Source: Streptomyces sp. CB01373 (lineage in GTDB: Bacteria; Actinomycetota; Actinomycetes; Streptomycetales; Streptomycetaceae). From it: a stretch of 64,000 nt of DNA. The stretch spans positions 5,271-69,270 of the forward strand of contig NZ_NNBK01000016.1 in the NCBI RefSeq assembly GCF_002803075.1, in the 5' to 3' direction. Position numbers and translations under genes: made by a program. This document shows positions 36,427 through 45,221 of this stretch, in pieces (position 1 is the first letter of the stretch; each line of letters opens with the position of its first letter). Below the pieces are notes generated by a model. That model was not told the DNA's origin, searched no databases, and saw only the letters and a list, made by a program, of their open reading frames with translations.

Positions 36427-37770
36427 ATGAGCCTCAAGATCACTGTGATCGGGACCGGCTATCTCGGCGCGACGCACGCCGCGGCCATGGCCGAGCTCGG
36501 GTTCGAGGTGCTGGGTCTCGACGTGGTCCCCGAGAAGATCGAGATGCTCCGGCGGGGCGAGGTCCCGATGTACGAGCCCGGTCTCGAGGAGCTGCTGCGC
36601 CGGCACGTGGCCGGGATCGAGGGCTCGACCGGGCGGCTGAGCTTCACGACGGACTACGCGGAGGTTGCCGCGTTCGGCGACATCCACTTCGTCTGCGTGA
36701 ACACCCCGCAGAAGCACGGCGAGTACGCCTGTGACATGAGCTACGTCGACTCCGCCGTCACCTCGCTCGCCCCGTACCTGACCGGCCCCGCGCTCGTCGT
36801 CGGCAAGTCGACCGTGCCCGTGGGGTCCGCGGACCGTCTGGCCCGTACGATCGCCGAACTCGCGCCCGCGGGCGCGGACGTGGAGCTGGCCTGGAACCCG
36901 GAGTTCCTGCGCGAGGGCTTCGCCGTGCAGGACACGCTGCGCCCGGACCGGATCGTGGTCGGCGTGCGCAGCGAGCGGGCGGAGAAGCTGCTGCGCGAGG
37001 TGTACGCCACGCCGGTCGGCGAGGGTTCCCCGTTCGTGGTCACCGACTTCCCCACCGCGGAACTGGTGAAGACCTCCGCGAACTCCTTCCTCGCCACGAA
37101 GATCTCCTTCATCAACGCGATGGCCGAGGTCTGCGAGGCCGCCGGCGGCGATGTGGCCAAGCTGGCCGAGGCCATCGGGCACGACGACCGGATCGGCCGG
37201 AAGTTCCTGCGGGCCGGCATCGGCTTCGGCGGCGGCTGCCTGCCCAAGGACATCCGGGCCTTCATGGCGCGCGCCGGTGAACTGGGCGCGGACCAGGCGC
37301 TGACCTTCCTGCGCGAGATCGACTCGATCAACATGCGCCAGCGCGGGCAGATGGTGGAACTGGCCCGGCAGGCGCTGGGCGGCGGGCCGTTCCTCGGCAA
37401 GCGGGTCGCGGTGCTCGGCGCCACCTTCAAGCCGGACTCGGACGACGTGCGGGACTCCCCCGCGCTCAACGTCGCCGGGCAGATCCACCTCCAGGGCGGC
37501 CAGGTGACGGTCTACGACCCCAAGGGCATGGAGAACGCCCGGCGGGTGTTCCCCACGCTCGGGTACGCCGGCTCCGCGCTGGAGGCCGTGCGGGGCGCCG
37601 ACGTCGTCCTGCACCTGACGGAGTGGCGGGAGTTCCGCGAGCTGGACCCGGCCGGGCTGGGCGAGGTCGTGGCCGCCCGGGTGGTCCTCGACGGGCGGAA
37701 CGCGCTGGACCCGGAGCTGTGGCGGCGGGCCGGGTGGACGTACCGGGCGATGGGCCGCCCGACCGCGTAG
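36427..37770 (+). CDS. UDP-glucose/GDP-mannose dehydrogenase family protein
   Basis: 447 residues. NAD-dependent four-electron oxidation of a nucleotide sugar to the uronic acid. Rossmann GTGYLG (9-14), conserved YEPGLEELL (49-57), TSANSFLATKISFIN (216-230, catalytic Lys/Asn region), active-site Cys271 in GFGGGCLPKD, and the C-terminal domain LGATFKPDSDDVRDSPAL. The ATG has GGAG upstream; TATGCT near 36383 is a likely -10. UDP-glucose to UDP-glucuronate is the commonest activity; GDP-mannose is possible given the manA/manB genes. Confidence 0.93.
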   Translation: MSLKITVIGTGYLGATHAAAMAELGFEVLGLDVVPEKIEMLRRGEVPMYEPGLEELLRRHVAGIEGSTGRLSFTTDYAEVAAFGDIHFVCVNTPQKHGEYACDMSYVDSAVTSLAPYLTGPALVVGKSTVPVGSADRLARTIAELAPAGADVELAWNPEFLREGFAVQDTLRPDRIVVGVRSERAEKLLREVYATPVGEGSPFVVTDFPTAELVKTSANSFLATKISFINAMAEVCEAAGGDVAKLAEAIGHDDRIGRKFLRAGIGFGGGCLPKDIRAFMARAGELGADQALTFLREIDSINMRQRGQMVELARQALGGGPFLGKRVAVLGATFKPDSDDVRDSPALNVAGQIHLQGGQVTVYDPKGMENARRVFPTLGYAGSALEAVRGADVVLHLTEWREFRELDPAGLGEVVAARVVLDGRNALDPELWRRAGWTYRAMGRPTA

Positions 37771-37800
37771 TCCCGCGCGGGCAGGCACACGAGAACAGGC

Positions 37801-37841
37801 GACGCCGGTTCGGCCGAGGCTCAGTCGGCCGAACCGGCGTC
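37801..37841. terminator. Terminator after the UDP-sugar dehydrogenase gene
   Basis: Perfect 17-bp stem GACGCCGGTTCGGCCGA / TCGGCCGAACCGGCGTC with a 7-nt loop, between convergent genes. Confidence 0.85.
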
Positions 37842-37893
37842 TGCACGCATTGTGCACCACACAGGCCGGTGTGAACGACGAACGGCCTGTGGA

Positions 37894-38400
37894 TCACGTC
37901 TGCTTCGCCCGGTAGCGGCGCATCTTCGCGCGTGCTCCGCACACCTGCATCGAGCACCAGCGGCCGCGGCCGGCCGGGCTGCGGTCGTAGAACGCCCAGT
38001 GGCATGTGGCCGCCTCACAGGCCTTCAGCCGGGTCCAGGTGCCCGCGACGAGTGCCTCGGCGACGGCGGCCGCGACCCTGGAGAGCAGGGGGCCGTCGTC
38101 GGCGGGCGCGAGCGTGGCGGAGCCGTCCCGGGCGTCGACGGACACCAGCAGCGGCGCCCGCGCCAGCAGCTCGCCCAGCGGTGTCACCCGCCGGTGCGGC
38201 GGGTGACCGGCGTGGGCCAGCAGCACCGCCCGCAGCGACTCGCGCAGCTCGCGCGCCCGCTCCAGCTCCGCCTCGGAGATTCCCAGGCGCGCACGGGCCT
38301 CCACGGTGTCGAGCGAGTCGGCGCCCGTCTCGATGTCCAGCGTGTTCACCAGGGCCTCGACCAGCGCCAGGCTCCCGGGCGCGGACGATCTCTCACTCAT
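37894..38400 (-). CDS. CGNR zinc-finger transcriptional regulator
   Basis: 168 residues. N-terminal helical ABATE-type domain (ligand-sensing in this family) and a C-terminal CGNR zinc finger with Cys 128, 133, 149 and 154. The signature reads CGARAK instead of CGNRxK. Likely a DNA-binding regulator. Divergent from the VOC gene across about 120 bp holding a striking inverted-repeat array, so it may control that gene and itself. Confidence 0.87.
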   Translation of the reverse strand: MSERSSAPGSLALVEALVNTLDIETGADSLDTVEARARLGISEAELERARELRESLRAVLLAHAGHPPHRRVTPLGELLARAPLLVSVDARDGSATLAPADDGPLLSRVAAAVAEALVAGTWTRLKACEAATCHWAFYDRSPAGRGRWCSMQVCGARAKMRRYRAKQT

Positions 38401-38459
38401 GTCAGCGACGGTACCTCTTCAATACGGTTGCGCCGTTACTTGCTATACGTGGAGCATGC

Positions 38460-38495
38460 GGTAACGGTTACCGGTTACCCACTCCTATGGGTAAC
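38460..38495. promoter_or_regulatory. GGTAAC/GTTACC repeat array, candidate operator
   Basis: Four copies of a GTTACC/GGTAAC half-site in 36 bp: GGTAAC-G-GTTACC (38460-38472), GGTTACC (38473-38479), and GTTACCCA-6-TGGGTAAC (38474-38495). It lies between the divergent CGNR regulator and VOC genes, 25-60 bp from each start. The best guess is the CGNR protein's own operator. Confidence 0.55.
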
Positions 38496-38519
38496 ACCGT
38501 CTCCGACTGGGAGGAAGTC

Positions 38520-38876
38520 ATGGCTCTCGCCAAGCTGGGTGTCGTCGTCCTGGACTGTCCCGACCCGCGCGCCCTCGCCGGCTTCTACGCCGAGGTGCTC
38601 GGCGGGACCGTGGAGGGCGAGGGCGACTGGGTGGACCTGAAGGTGCCGGGCGGTCCGGCGCTGGCGTTCCAGAGGGCTCCGGGGCACGTGCCGCCGAAGT
38701 GGCCGGCCGGGGACGCCTCGCAGCAGTTCCACCTGGACCTGGTCGTGGAGGACCTGGACGCGGCGGAGAAGGGGGTGCTGGCGCTCGGGGCCAAGCCCCT
38801 GGCCGAGCAGGGCGGCAGCAGCTTCCGCGTCTACGCCGACCCCGCCGGGCACCCGTTCTGCCTGTGCGCCTGCTGA
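38520..38876 (+). CDS. VOC (glyoxalase/bleomycin-resistance fold) family protein
   Basis: 118 residues. Two beta-alpha-beta-beta-beta modules: LGVVVLDCPDPRALAGFYAEVLGG at the start and FHLDLVVEDLDAAEKGVLALGAK in the second half, ending FRVYADPAGHPFCLC, a common VOC ending. Metal ligands are plausible in FHLDL but not certain. ATG with GGGAGGA upstream. Could be a dioxygenase, isomerase or binding protein; no substrate is readable. Confidence 0.85.
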   Translation: MALAKLGVVVLDCPDPRALAGFYAEVLGGTVEGEGDWVDLKVPGGPALAFQRAPGHVPPKWPAGDASQQFHLDLVVEDLDAAEKGVLALGAKPLAEQGGSSFRVYADPAGHPFCLCAC

Positions 38877-38902
38877 GAGGCGTCCGGCGGTCGCCGTGTG
38901 CG

Positions 38903-38946
38903 CCGGACGGCAGGAGACACACATGCCGTGGTCTCCTGCCGTCCGG
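38903..38946. terminator. Terminator between VOC and dipeptidase genes
   Basis: Perfect 16-bp stem CCGGACGGCAGGAGAC / GTCTCCTGCCGTCCGG with a 12-nt loop, between convergent genes. A shorter overlapping hairpin (GTCCGGCG/CGCCGGAC) lies just upstream. Confidence 0.85.
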
Positions 38947-38955
38947 TACTGGAAC

Positions 38956-40134
38956 TCAGCCGTCCAGTTCGGCGATCGTCGCGTTGGACGGTGTCCGGGT
39001 GGCCTGCGCGTCACGGGCGACGTCCTCCGCGGCGCCGAGGACGCGGACCGCGTTCTGCCAGGTGAGCTTGGCCAGGTCGGTCCTGGACCAGCCGCGGTCC
39101 AGGAGTTCCGCGATCAGGTTCGGATAGCCGGAGACGTCGCTGAGGCCGTCGGGGGTGAAGGGCGTGCCGTCGTAGTCGCCGCCGATGCCCAGGTGGTCGA
39201 TGCCGGCGACCTCGCGCATGTGGTCGAGGTGGTCGGCCACCGTCGCGACCGTGGCGACCGGGCGCGGGTTCGCCTCCTCGAAGGCGTGGTGGACCTTCAT
39301 CGCCCCGGCGGTGCTGTCGAGGGGGTGGAAGCCGTGCGCACGCATGTTCTCGTCGGCGGCGGACGTCCAGTCCACGGCCGCCTGGAGCACGAACTTCGGC
39401 ACGAAGGTGACCATCGCGATGCCGCCGTTGGCGGGCAGCCGCTCCAGCACGTCGTCCGGGATGTTGCGGGGGTGGTCGCACACGGCCCGCGCGGAGGAGT
39501 GCGAGAAGATCACCGGCGCGCTCGTGGTGTCGAGTGCGTCCCGCATGGTCGTCGCGGCCACGTGGGAGAGGTCGACCAGCATGCCGAGCCGGTTCATCTC
39601 CCGGACCACCTCGCGGCCGAAGGCCGACAGGCCGCCCACGCCCGGCTCGTCCGTCGCCGAGTCCGCCCAGGCCACGTTGTCGTTGTGGGTGAGCGTCATG
39701 TACCGCACACCGAGCGCGTACAGCCCGCGCAGCGTGCCGAGGGAATCGGCGATGGAGTGGCCGCCCTCGGCGCCCATGAGGGAGGCGATGCGGCCCTCCG
39801 CACGCGCCGCCTCCATGTCGGCGGCGGTCAGCGCGGGCGCCAGGTCGGCCGGGTGACGGGCGAGCAGCTGCCGTACGCAGTCGATCTGTTCCAGCGTCGC
39901 CGGCACGGGGTCGGGCTGGTCCGCGCGGACGTAGACCGACCAGAACTGCGCGCCGACGCCGCCCTCGCGCAGGCGCGGCAGGTCGGTGTGCAGATGGGCG
40001 TTCTGCGGGGTGGCGATGTCGCGCGCGTCGAGGTCGTAGCGGACCTGCTCGCGCAGCGCCCAGGGCAGGTCGTTGTGGCCGTCGACGACGGGGAACTCCC
40101 GCAGCAGGTCCCGGGCTTCGTTCAGCGAGGTCAT
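38956..40134 (-). CDS. Membrane dipeptidase (M19 family)
   Basis: 392 residues from the ATG with AGGAAG 8 nt upstream; a GTG at 40143 overlapping the purE stop is the alternative. Zinc peptidase of the renal dipeptidase family: VVDGHNDLPW (His20, Asp22), MGAEGGHSIAD with the bridging Glu, VDLSHVA, FSHSSARAVCDHPRN and GIGGDYDGT. Cleaves dipeptides, including some with D-residues. No signal peptide, so cytosolic here. Follows purK-purE and may be co-transcribed. Confidence 0.92.
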   Translation of the reverse strand: MTSLNEARDLLREFPVVDGHNDLPWALREQVRYDLDARDIATPQNAHLHTDLPRLREGGVGAQFWSVYVRADQPDPVPATLEQIDCVRQLLARHPADLAPALTAADMEAARAEGRIASLMGAEGGHSIADSLGTLRGLYALGVRYMTLTHNDNVAWADSATDEPGVGGLSAFGREVVREMNRLGMLVDLSHVAATTMRDALDTTSAPVIFSHSSARAVCDHPRNIPDDVLERLPANGGIAMVTFVPKFVLQAAVDWTSAADENMRAHGFHPLDSTAGAMKVHHAFEEANPRPVATVATVADHLDHMREVAGIDHLGIGGDYDGTPFTPDGLSDVSGYPNLIAELLDRGWSRTDLAKLTWQNAVRVLGAAEDVARDAQATRTPSNATIAELDG

Positions 40135-40139
40135 CGGCG

Positions 40140-40664
40140 TCACTTCCTGCCGAAGCCGAAGCCGCCGGAGTTCTCGACCTTGGCGCGCAGCCGCTTGCCC
40201 TTCTCGGTGGCCTGGTCGTTCAGCTCCTGCTGGAACTCCCGCATCCGGGCGAGCAGTTCCTCGTCGTGCGCGGCGAGCATCCGGGCGGCGAGCAGACCCG
40301 CGTTGCGGGCGCCGCCGACGGACACGGTCGCCACCGGGACTCCGGCCGGCATCTGCACGATCGACAGCAGCGAGTCCATGCCGTCCAGGTACTTCAGCGG
40401 GACGGGTACGCCGATCACCGGCAGCGGGGTGACCGAGGCGAGCATGCCGGGCAGATGGGCGGCCCCGCCCGCGCCCGCGATGATCGCCTTCAGGCCGCGG
40501 TCCGCCGCACGCTCGCCGTACGTGATCATCTCGCGCGGCATGCGGTGCGCGGAGACGACGTCGACCTCGTAGGAGATCTCGAACTCGTCGAGCGCCTCGG
40601 CGGCGGCCTCCATGACGGGCCAGTCGGAGTCCGACCCCATGACGATGCCAACAACTGGGCTCAT
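40140..40664 (-). CDS. purE: N5-carboxyaminoimidazole ribonucleotide mutase
   Basis: 174 residues. Second step of the bacterial two-step carboxylation in purine synthesis: N5-CAIR to CAIR. Signature GSDSDWPVM, SAHRMPREM and AGAGGAAHLPGM, with the catalytic His in SAHR. Its ATG overlaps the purK stop (ATGA), so the two are coupled. Confidence 0.96.
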   Translation of the reverse strand: MSPVVGIVMGSDSDWPVMEAAAEALDEFEISYEVDVVSAHRMPREMITYGERAADRGLKAIIAGAGGAAHLPGMLASVTPLPVIGVPVPLKYLDGMDSLLSIVQMPAGVPVATVSVGGARNAGLLAARMLAAHDEELLARMREFQQELNDQATEKGKRLRAKVENSGGFGFGRK

Positions 40665-41854
40665 TCGGTGATGGTGCCTCTCAGGTAGCCGGCTGCGTGA
40701 CGGGCGCGTTCCAGCACGTCGTCCAGGTCGTCGCCGTAGGTGTTGACGTGGCCGACCTTGCGGCCGGGCTTCACGTCCTTGCCGTACATGTGGATCTTGA
40801 GCTGGGGGTCGCGGGCCATGCAGTGCAGGTACGCGGAGTACATGTCGGGGTAGTCGCCGCCGAGGACGTTGACCATGACGGTCCACCGGGCGCGCGGGCG
40901 GGGGTCGCCGAGCGGGAGGTCGAGGACCGCGCGGACGTGGTTGGCGAACTGGGAGGTGATGGCGCCGTCCATCGACCAGTGGCCGGAGTTGTGCGGGCGC
41001 ATCGCCAGCTCGTTGACGAGGATGCGGCCGTCGCGGGTCTGGAACAGCTCGACGGCGAGGTGGCCGACGACACCGAGTTCCTTGGCGATGGTCAGCGCGA
41101 GCTCCTCGGCCCTGAGGGCGAGCCCCTCGTCGAGGTCGGGTGCCGGGGCTATCACGGTGTCGCAGACGCCGTTCACCTGCCGCGACTCCACCACCGGGTA
41201 GGCCACGGCCTGGCCGTGCGGGGAGCGTACGACGTTGGCGGCCAGCTCCCGGACGAAGTCGACCTTCTCCTCGGCGAGGACGGGCACGCCGGCGCGGAAG
41301 GGCTCGGCGGCCTCCTCGGCGGAGCCGACCACCCACACGCCCTTGCCGTCGTAACCGCCGCGGACGGTCTTCAGGACCACGGGGAAACCGCCCGCCCGTC
41401 GCCCACCGCCGCCCTCGCCGGAGGGCACTTCGTGCCCGCCCCTTTCGAGCTCCGCCGCGAACGCGGCCACGTCCCGCGGGTCGCTCACGATGCGGTGCCG
41501 CGGGCAGGGCACACCGATCGCGTCGAGCTTCGCGCGCATCACGCCCTTGTCCTGGGCGTGCACGAGCGCGTCGGGGCCGGGGCGCACGGGGATGCCGTCC
41601 GCCTCCAGGGCCCGCAGGTGCTCGGTGGGGACGTGCTCGTGATCGAAGGTGATCACGTCACAGCCCCGCGCGAACGCGCGCAGCGTGTCCAGGTCGCGGT
41701 AGTCGCCGATGACGACGTCGCTCACCACCTGCGCCGCGGAGTCCTGGGGAGTGTCACTGAGGAGCTTGAACCTGATGCCCAGCGGGATGCCCGCCTCGTG
41801 TGTCATACGAGCGAGCTGGCCACCGCCGACCATGCCGACTACCGGGAACGTCAC
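40661..41854 (-). CDS. purK: N5-carboxyaminoimidazole ribonucleotide synthase
   Basis: 397 residues. ATP-grasp enzyme that carboxylates AIR with bicarbonate and ATP. Starts VVGMVGGGQLARM; ATP-grasp blocks FPVVLKTVRGGYDGKG and NELAMRPHNSGHWS. A Gly/Arg-rich insert (EVPSGEGGGGRRAGG) precedes the ATP-grasp beta hairpin. The GTG start lies 6 nt after TACCCT (minus strand, complement of 41861-41866), so the transcript may be leaderless. Confidence 0.95.
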   Translation of the reverse strand: MTFPVVGMVGGGQLARMTHEAGIPLGIRFKLLSDTPQDSAAQVVSDVVIGDYRDLDTLRAFARGCDVITFDHEHVPTEHLRALEADGIPVRPGPDALVHAQDKGVMRAKLDAIGVPCPRHRIVSDPRDVAAFAAELERGGHEVPSGEGGGGRRAGGFPVVLKTVRGGYDGKGVWVVGSAEEAAEPFRAGVPVLAEEKVDFVRELAANVVRSPHGQAVAYPVVESRQVNGVCDTVIAPAPDLDEGLALRAEELALTIAKELGVVGHLAVELFQTRDGRILVNELAMRPHNSGHWSMDGAITSQFANHVRAVLDLPLGDPRPRARWTVMVNVLGGDYPDMYSAYLHCMARDPQLKIHMYGKDVKPGRKVGHVNTYGDDLDDVLERARHAAGYLRGTITE

Positions 41855-42126
41855 GCTCCTAGGGTATCGGCCGCCACGCCGCGCACCGCTTCCGCGCCCG
41901 CCGGGGCCGCACCGGCGCCTCGCGGGGCTCTCACCCCCCGCACTGATGTACGCGACGTCACCCCCGTCGGCGTTCTTACCAGTCACTTCGACGGCTCTTT
42001 CCCGCCTTTTCCCGGACTCTTTCCGACCCGTTCCCGAGCTGATGCCTTGTGCACGGGGGCGGACGTGCGGCGCTGGTTAGCATGGCCGGGTTGACCGAAC
42101 CGACCGAGACGGGGGCCTGCACGACC

Positions 42127-42672
42127 ATGGAACATGGTTCCTCGGGGCTTCGACCGGCGCCCCCCGCGCCCCGCGGCGCGCTGCGCAGGCACGTGGACCA
42201 GCTCTGGCGCGAGGTCGTCAAGTTCGGCGCGGTGGGCGGGGCTGGGCTGCTGGTCAACCTGCTCGTGTTCAACCTGGTGCGGCACACGACCGGACTCCAG
42301 GTGGTGCGGGCCAGCGTCATCGCGACCGTCGTCGCGATCGTCTTCAACTACATCGGCTTCCGCTACTTCACGTACCGGGACCGCGAGAGGACCGGGCGCA
42401 CCAGGGAACTGACGCTGTTCCTGCTGTTCAGCGCGGTCGGCCTGGTGATCGAGAACGGCGTGCTGTACCTGGCGACGTACGGCTTCGGCTGGGACAGCCC
42501 GCTGCAGAGCAACGTCTTCAAGTTCCTCGGCATCGGCATCGCGACCCTGTTCCGCTTCTGGTCGTACCGCACCTGGGTCTTCCGCACCCTGCCGGCCCGG
42601 CAGACCGTGGCGGGCGCGGAGTCCTTCCTCCAGACCGAGTCGAAGACGCCCCGGACCAGGGCCTTCCGCTAG
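42127..42672 (+). CDS. GtrA family membrane protein
   Basis: 181 residues. Four membrane segments typical of GtrA: FGAVGGAGLLVNLLVFNLV, ASVIATVVAIVFNYIGFRYFTY, LTLFLLFSAVGLVIENGVLYL and NVFKFLGIGIATLFRFWSYRTWVF. GtrA proteins are thought to help move or present undecaprenyl-linked sugars. An ATG at 42082, directly at a TAGCAT box, would add 15 residues. Convergent with the histidine kinase gene. Confidence 0.85.
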   Translation: MEHGSSGLRPAPPAPRGALRRHVDQLWREVVKFGAVGGAGLLVNLLVFNLVRHTTGLQVVRASVIATVVAIVFNYIGFRYFTYRDRERTGRTRELTLFLLFSAVGLVIENGVLYLATYGFGWDSPLQSNVFKFLGIGIATLFRFWSYRTWVFRTLPARQTVAGAESFLQTESKTPRTRAFR

Positions 42673-42701
42673 GCCCCCGGCCCTCCCCCCGGCCCTGGCG
42701 G

Positions 42702-43973
42702 TCAGCGCACCGTCGGGTGGTCCTCCGGCTCCTTCTTGAGCGGCGGGGTGCGGGACAGGAACAGGCCGAAGACGGGCGGCTGGGCCTGGAGCAGTTCCAG
42801 GCGGCCGCCGTCGGCCTCGGCGAGGTCACGGGCGACGGCGAGTCCGATGCCCGTGGAGTTGCGGCCGCTGATGGTGCGCTCGAAGATCCGGGCGCCGAGG
42901 TCGGCGGGGACGCCGGAGCCCTCGTCGGTGACCTCCACCACGGCCTGGTTGCCGGTCACGCGGGTGCGCAGCGCCACCGTGCCGCCGCCGTGCATGAGGG
43001 AGTTCTCGATCAGCGCGGCCAGCACCTGCGCGACGGCACCCGGCGTGCCCACGGCCCGGAGGTGCCGCTTGCCGGAGCTGACGATCGCCCGGCCGGCGCT
43101 GCGGTAGGCGGGGCGCCACTCGGCGATCTGCTGCTGGATGACCTCGTCGAGGTCGAAGGAGACGGCGGAGCCGGTACGCGGGTCGCGGGAGTTGGTCAGC
43201 AGGCGGTCCACCACGTCGGTCAGCCGCTCGACCTGGGCGAGGGCGACGTTCGCCTCCTCCTTCACCGTGTCCGGATCGTCGGTGAGGGTGATCTCCTCCA
43301 GGCGCATGGACAGCGCGGTCAGCGGCGTACGCAGCTGGTGGGAGGCGTCGGCGGCGAGCCGGCGCTCGGCGGTCAGCATCCGGGCGATGCGCTCGGCCGA
43401 TCCGTCGAGCACGTCCGCGACCCGGTCCAGTTCAGGGACGCCGTAGCGCTTGTGGCGGGGGCGCGGATCGCCGGATCCGAGGCGCTCGGCGGTCTCGGCC
43501 AGGTCGGTCAGCGGGGAGGCGAGCCGGTTGGCCTGGCGGACCGCGAGCAGCACCGCGGCGACCACCGCGAGCAGCGCCACCAGACCGATGATCAGCAGCG
43601 TACGGCCGACCTCGCGGGTCACCGAGGAGCGCGGCTCCTCCACCCGGACGGTCTCGCCCTGCTCCCCCGTGGCCGTGGAGTGGATCACGTCGCCGGACGG
43701 CTTGTCGCCGACCTGGATGGGCCGCTGCCCCGGAATGCCGATCACGGCGTACTGGCCGTCGGCCATCTGGTGGCGCAGGATCGCCGCGTTGACCGTCGCC
43801 TCGCCGAGCAGCCTGCTGTCGACGATGCTGGCCAGCCGCAGCGCCTCGGAGTCGACGCGCTCCTGGGCGCTGCTGCTGATGGTGCGGGTCTCCACGATCA
43901 CCAGGGAGAGACCGAAGACGGCGATCACGACCAGGACCACGGCAAGCGTGGACTGGATCAGTCGGCGGCGCAT
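42702..43973 (-). CDS. Sensor histidine kinase
   Basis: 423 residues. Membrane segments at about 8-27 and 124-146 bracket a roughly 95-residue extracellular sensor. Then HAMP (147-200), the HisKA phospho-His212 in DASHQLRTPL, and the HATPase with N-box ALIENSLMHGG, DEGSGVP and GRNSTGIGLAVA. Partner of the response regulator encoded 35 bp upstream. Signal unknown. Confidence 0.93.
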   Translation of the reverse strand: MRRRLIQSTLAVVLVVIAVFGLSLVIVETRTISSSAQERVDSEALRLASIVDSRLLGEATVNAAILRHQMADGQYAVIGIPGQRPIQVGDKPSGDVIHSTATGEQGETVRVEEPRSSVTREVGRTLLIIGLVALLAVVAAVLLAVRQANRLASPLTDLAETAERLGSGDPRPRHKRYGVPELDRVADVLDGSAERIARMLTAERRLAADASHQLRTPLTALSMRLEEITLTDDPDTVKEEANVALAQVERLTDVVDRLLTNSRDPRTGSAVSFDLDEVIQQQIAEWRPAYRSAGRAIVSSGKRHLRAVGTPGAVAQVLAALIENSLMHGGGTVALRTRVTGNQAVVEVTDEGSGVPADLGARIFERTISGRNSTGIGLAVARDLAEADGGRLELLQAQPPVFGLFLSRTPPLKKEPEDHPTVR

Positions 43974-44008
43974 GTACTCCTACCTGACGAAAGCGCGGGG
44001 CGGCCGGC

Positions 44009-44686
44009 TCAGCTCTTCTCGAAGCGGAAGCCCACGCCGCGCACGGTCGCGATGTACCGGGGGTTCGCCGCGTCGTCGCCGAGCTTCTTGCGCAGCCACG
44101 AGATGTGCATGTCGAGGGTCTTGGTGGACGACCACCAGGTGGTGTCCCAGACCTCGCGCATCAGCTGGTCGCGGGTGACGACCCGGCCGGCGTCCCGCAC
44201 GAGCACCCGGAGCAGGTCGAACTCCTTGGCGGTGAGCTGGAGCTCCTCGTCGCCCATCCACGCGCGGTGGGACTCGACGTCGATGCGCACGCCGTGGGTG
44301 GCGGGCGGCTGCTGCGGTTCGGCGGCGCCGCGCCGCAGCAGGGCCCGGACGCGGGCGAGCAGTTCGGCGAGCCGGAAGGGCTTGGTGACGTAGTCGTCCG
44401 CGCCCGCGTCGAGGCCGACGACGGTGTCCACCTCGTCGGCGCGCGCGGTCAGGATCAGGATGGGCACCGTGTGGCCGTCGGAGCGCAGCCGGCGGGCGAC
44501 CTCCAGGCCGTCCATGCCGGGCAGTCCGAGGTCCAGCACGACCAGGTCGACACCGCCCTGCATTCCGGCGTCGAGCGCGGCGGGTCCGTCCTCACGCACC
44601 TCGACCTCGTAACCTTCCCTGCGCAGTGCGCGAGCCAGCGGCTCCGAGATGGACGCGTCGTCCTCGGCGAGCAGTACACGGGTCAT
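44009..44686 (-). CDS. OmpR/PhoB-type response regulator
   Basis: 225 residues. Receiver domain with acidic pair D9/D10, phospho-acceptor D52 (DLGLPG) and K102 (TKPF). C-terminal winged helix from about 130, ending RYIATVRGVGFRFEKS. First gene of the two-component operon, leftward, followed by its kinase. Confidence 0.94.
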   Translation of the reverse strand: MTRVLLAEDDASISEPLARALRREGYEVEVREDGPAALDAGMQGGVDLVVLDLGLPGMDGLEVARRLRSDGHTVPILILTARADEVDTVVGLDAGADDYVTKPFRLAELLARVRALLRRGAAEPQQPPATHGVRIDVESHRAWMGDEELQLTAKEFDLLRVLVRDAGRVVTRDQLMREVWDTTWWSSTKTLDMHISWLRKKLGDDAANPRYIATVRGVGFRFEKS

Positions 44687-45221
44687 GGACCGATGGTAGT
44701 CCGCCGACGCCGCCCGCTGGGGCGGTCCTGCGGTGTGATCGACACGCGCGGTTCTTACCTTGCGGCCGGCCGGGCGCCGCCTCGGCGGCCCGCGCCACGG
44801 ATCGCTCGGCCCGGATGTGATCGTTTGAGACCTCGGTAATAGACCTTCGAAAGCAGGGCAGGGTTCCCCTGTAGCCTGTGATCCATCTCTCAAGTCCTTC
44901 CATTTCCGGCAGTGTCCTGCCGTATGGTGGATTGAACGTCTGATGCACACAGGGGACCTTTGGCGATCGTATTGACGCTGAAGGTCTCTTTTGTGAGCGG
45001 GCCGGCCCGGGCCGGCCCGGAAAAGAACGACCTAGGGCCGGGCCTCGTACGCGCGTCGACGCGGGCAGAGGTGTGGATCCCGGTGGCCGTCGTCCCCCGC
45101 TTCGCGATCCGGAGCGGACTCCCCCTGGGCGTGGGGTGGACCTCGGGCCTGCCGGTGCCGGCCACCCCCACCGGGCGCACAACCGCCGAGGGCGGCGCGT
45201 CCCGACCAGCAAGGAACGACC
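44687..45221 (+). other. Long leader region of the peptide transporter gene
   Basis: 535 bases without a full-size gene. TAGCCT at 44874-44879 (preceded by TG) is a plausible -10 for a rightward transcript. Downstream are a 10-codon ORF (44943-44975), a hairpin with T-run (listed separately) and a perfect 20-bp palindrome GGGCCGGCCCGGGCCGGCCC (44999-45018). A leader of about 340 nt is long for this region and may be regulatory. Confidence 0.45.
44955..44992 (+). promoter_or_regulatory. Attenuator-like hairpin in the peptide transporter leader
   Basis: GACCTTTGGCG (44955-44965) pairs with CGCTGAAGGTC (44976-44986) over 11 positions with two wobbles and a 10-nt loop, followed at once by TCTTTT. 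A hairpin plus T-run is uncommon in Streptomyces. The ORF 44943-44975 overlaps the left arm, as in translation-controlled attenuation. Confidence 0.45.
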
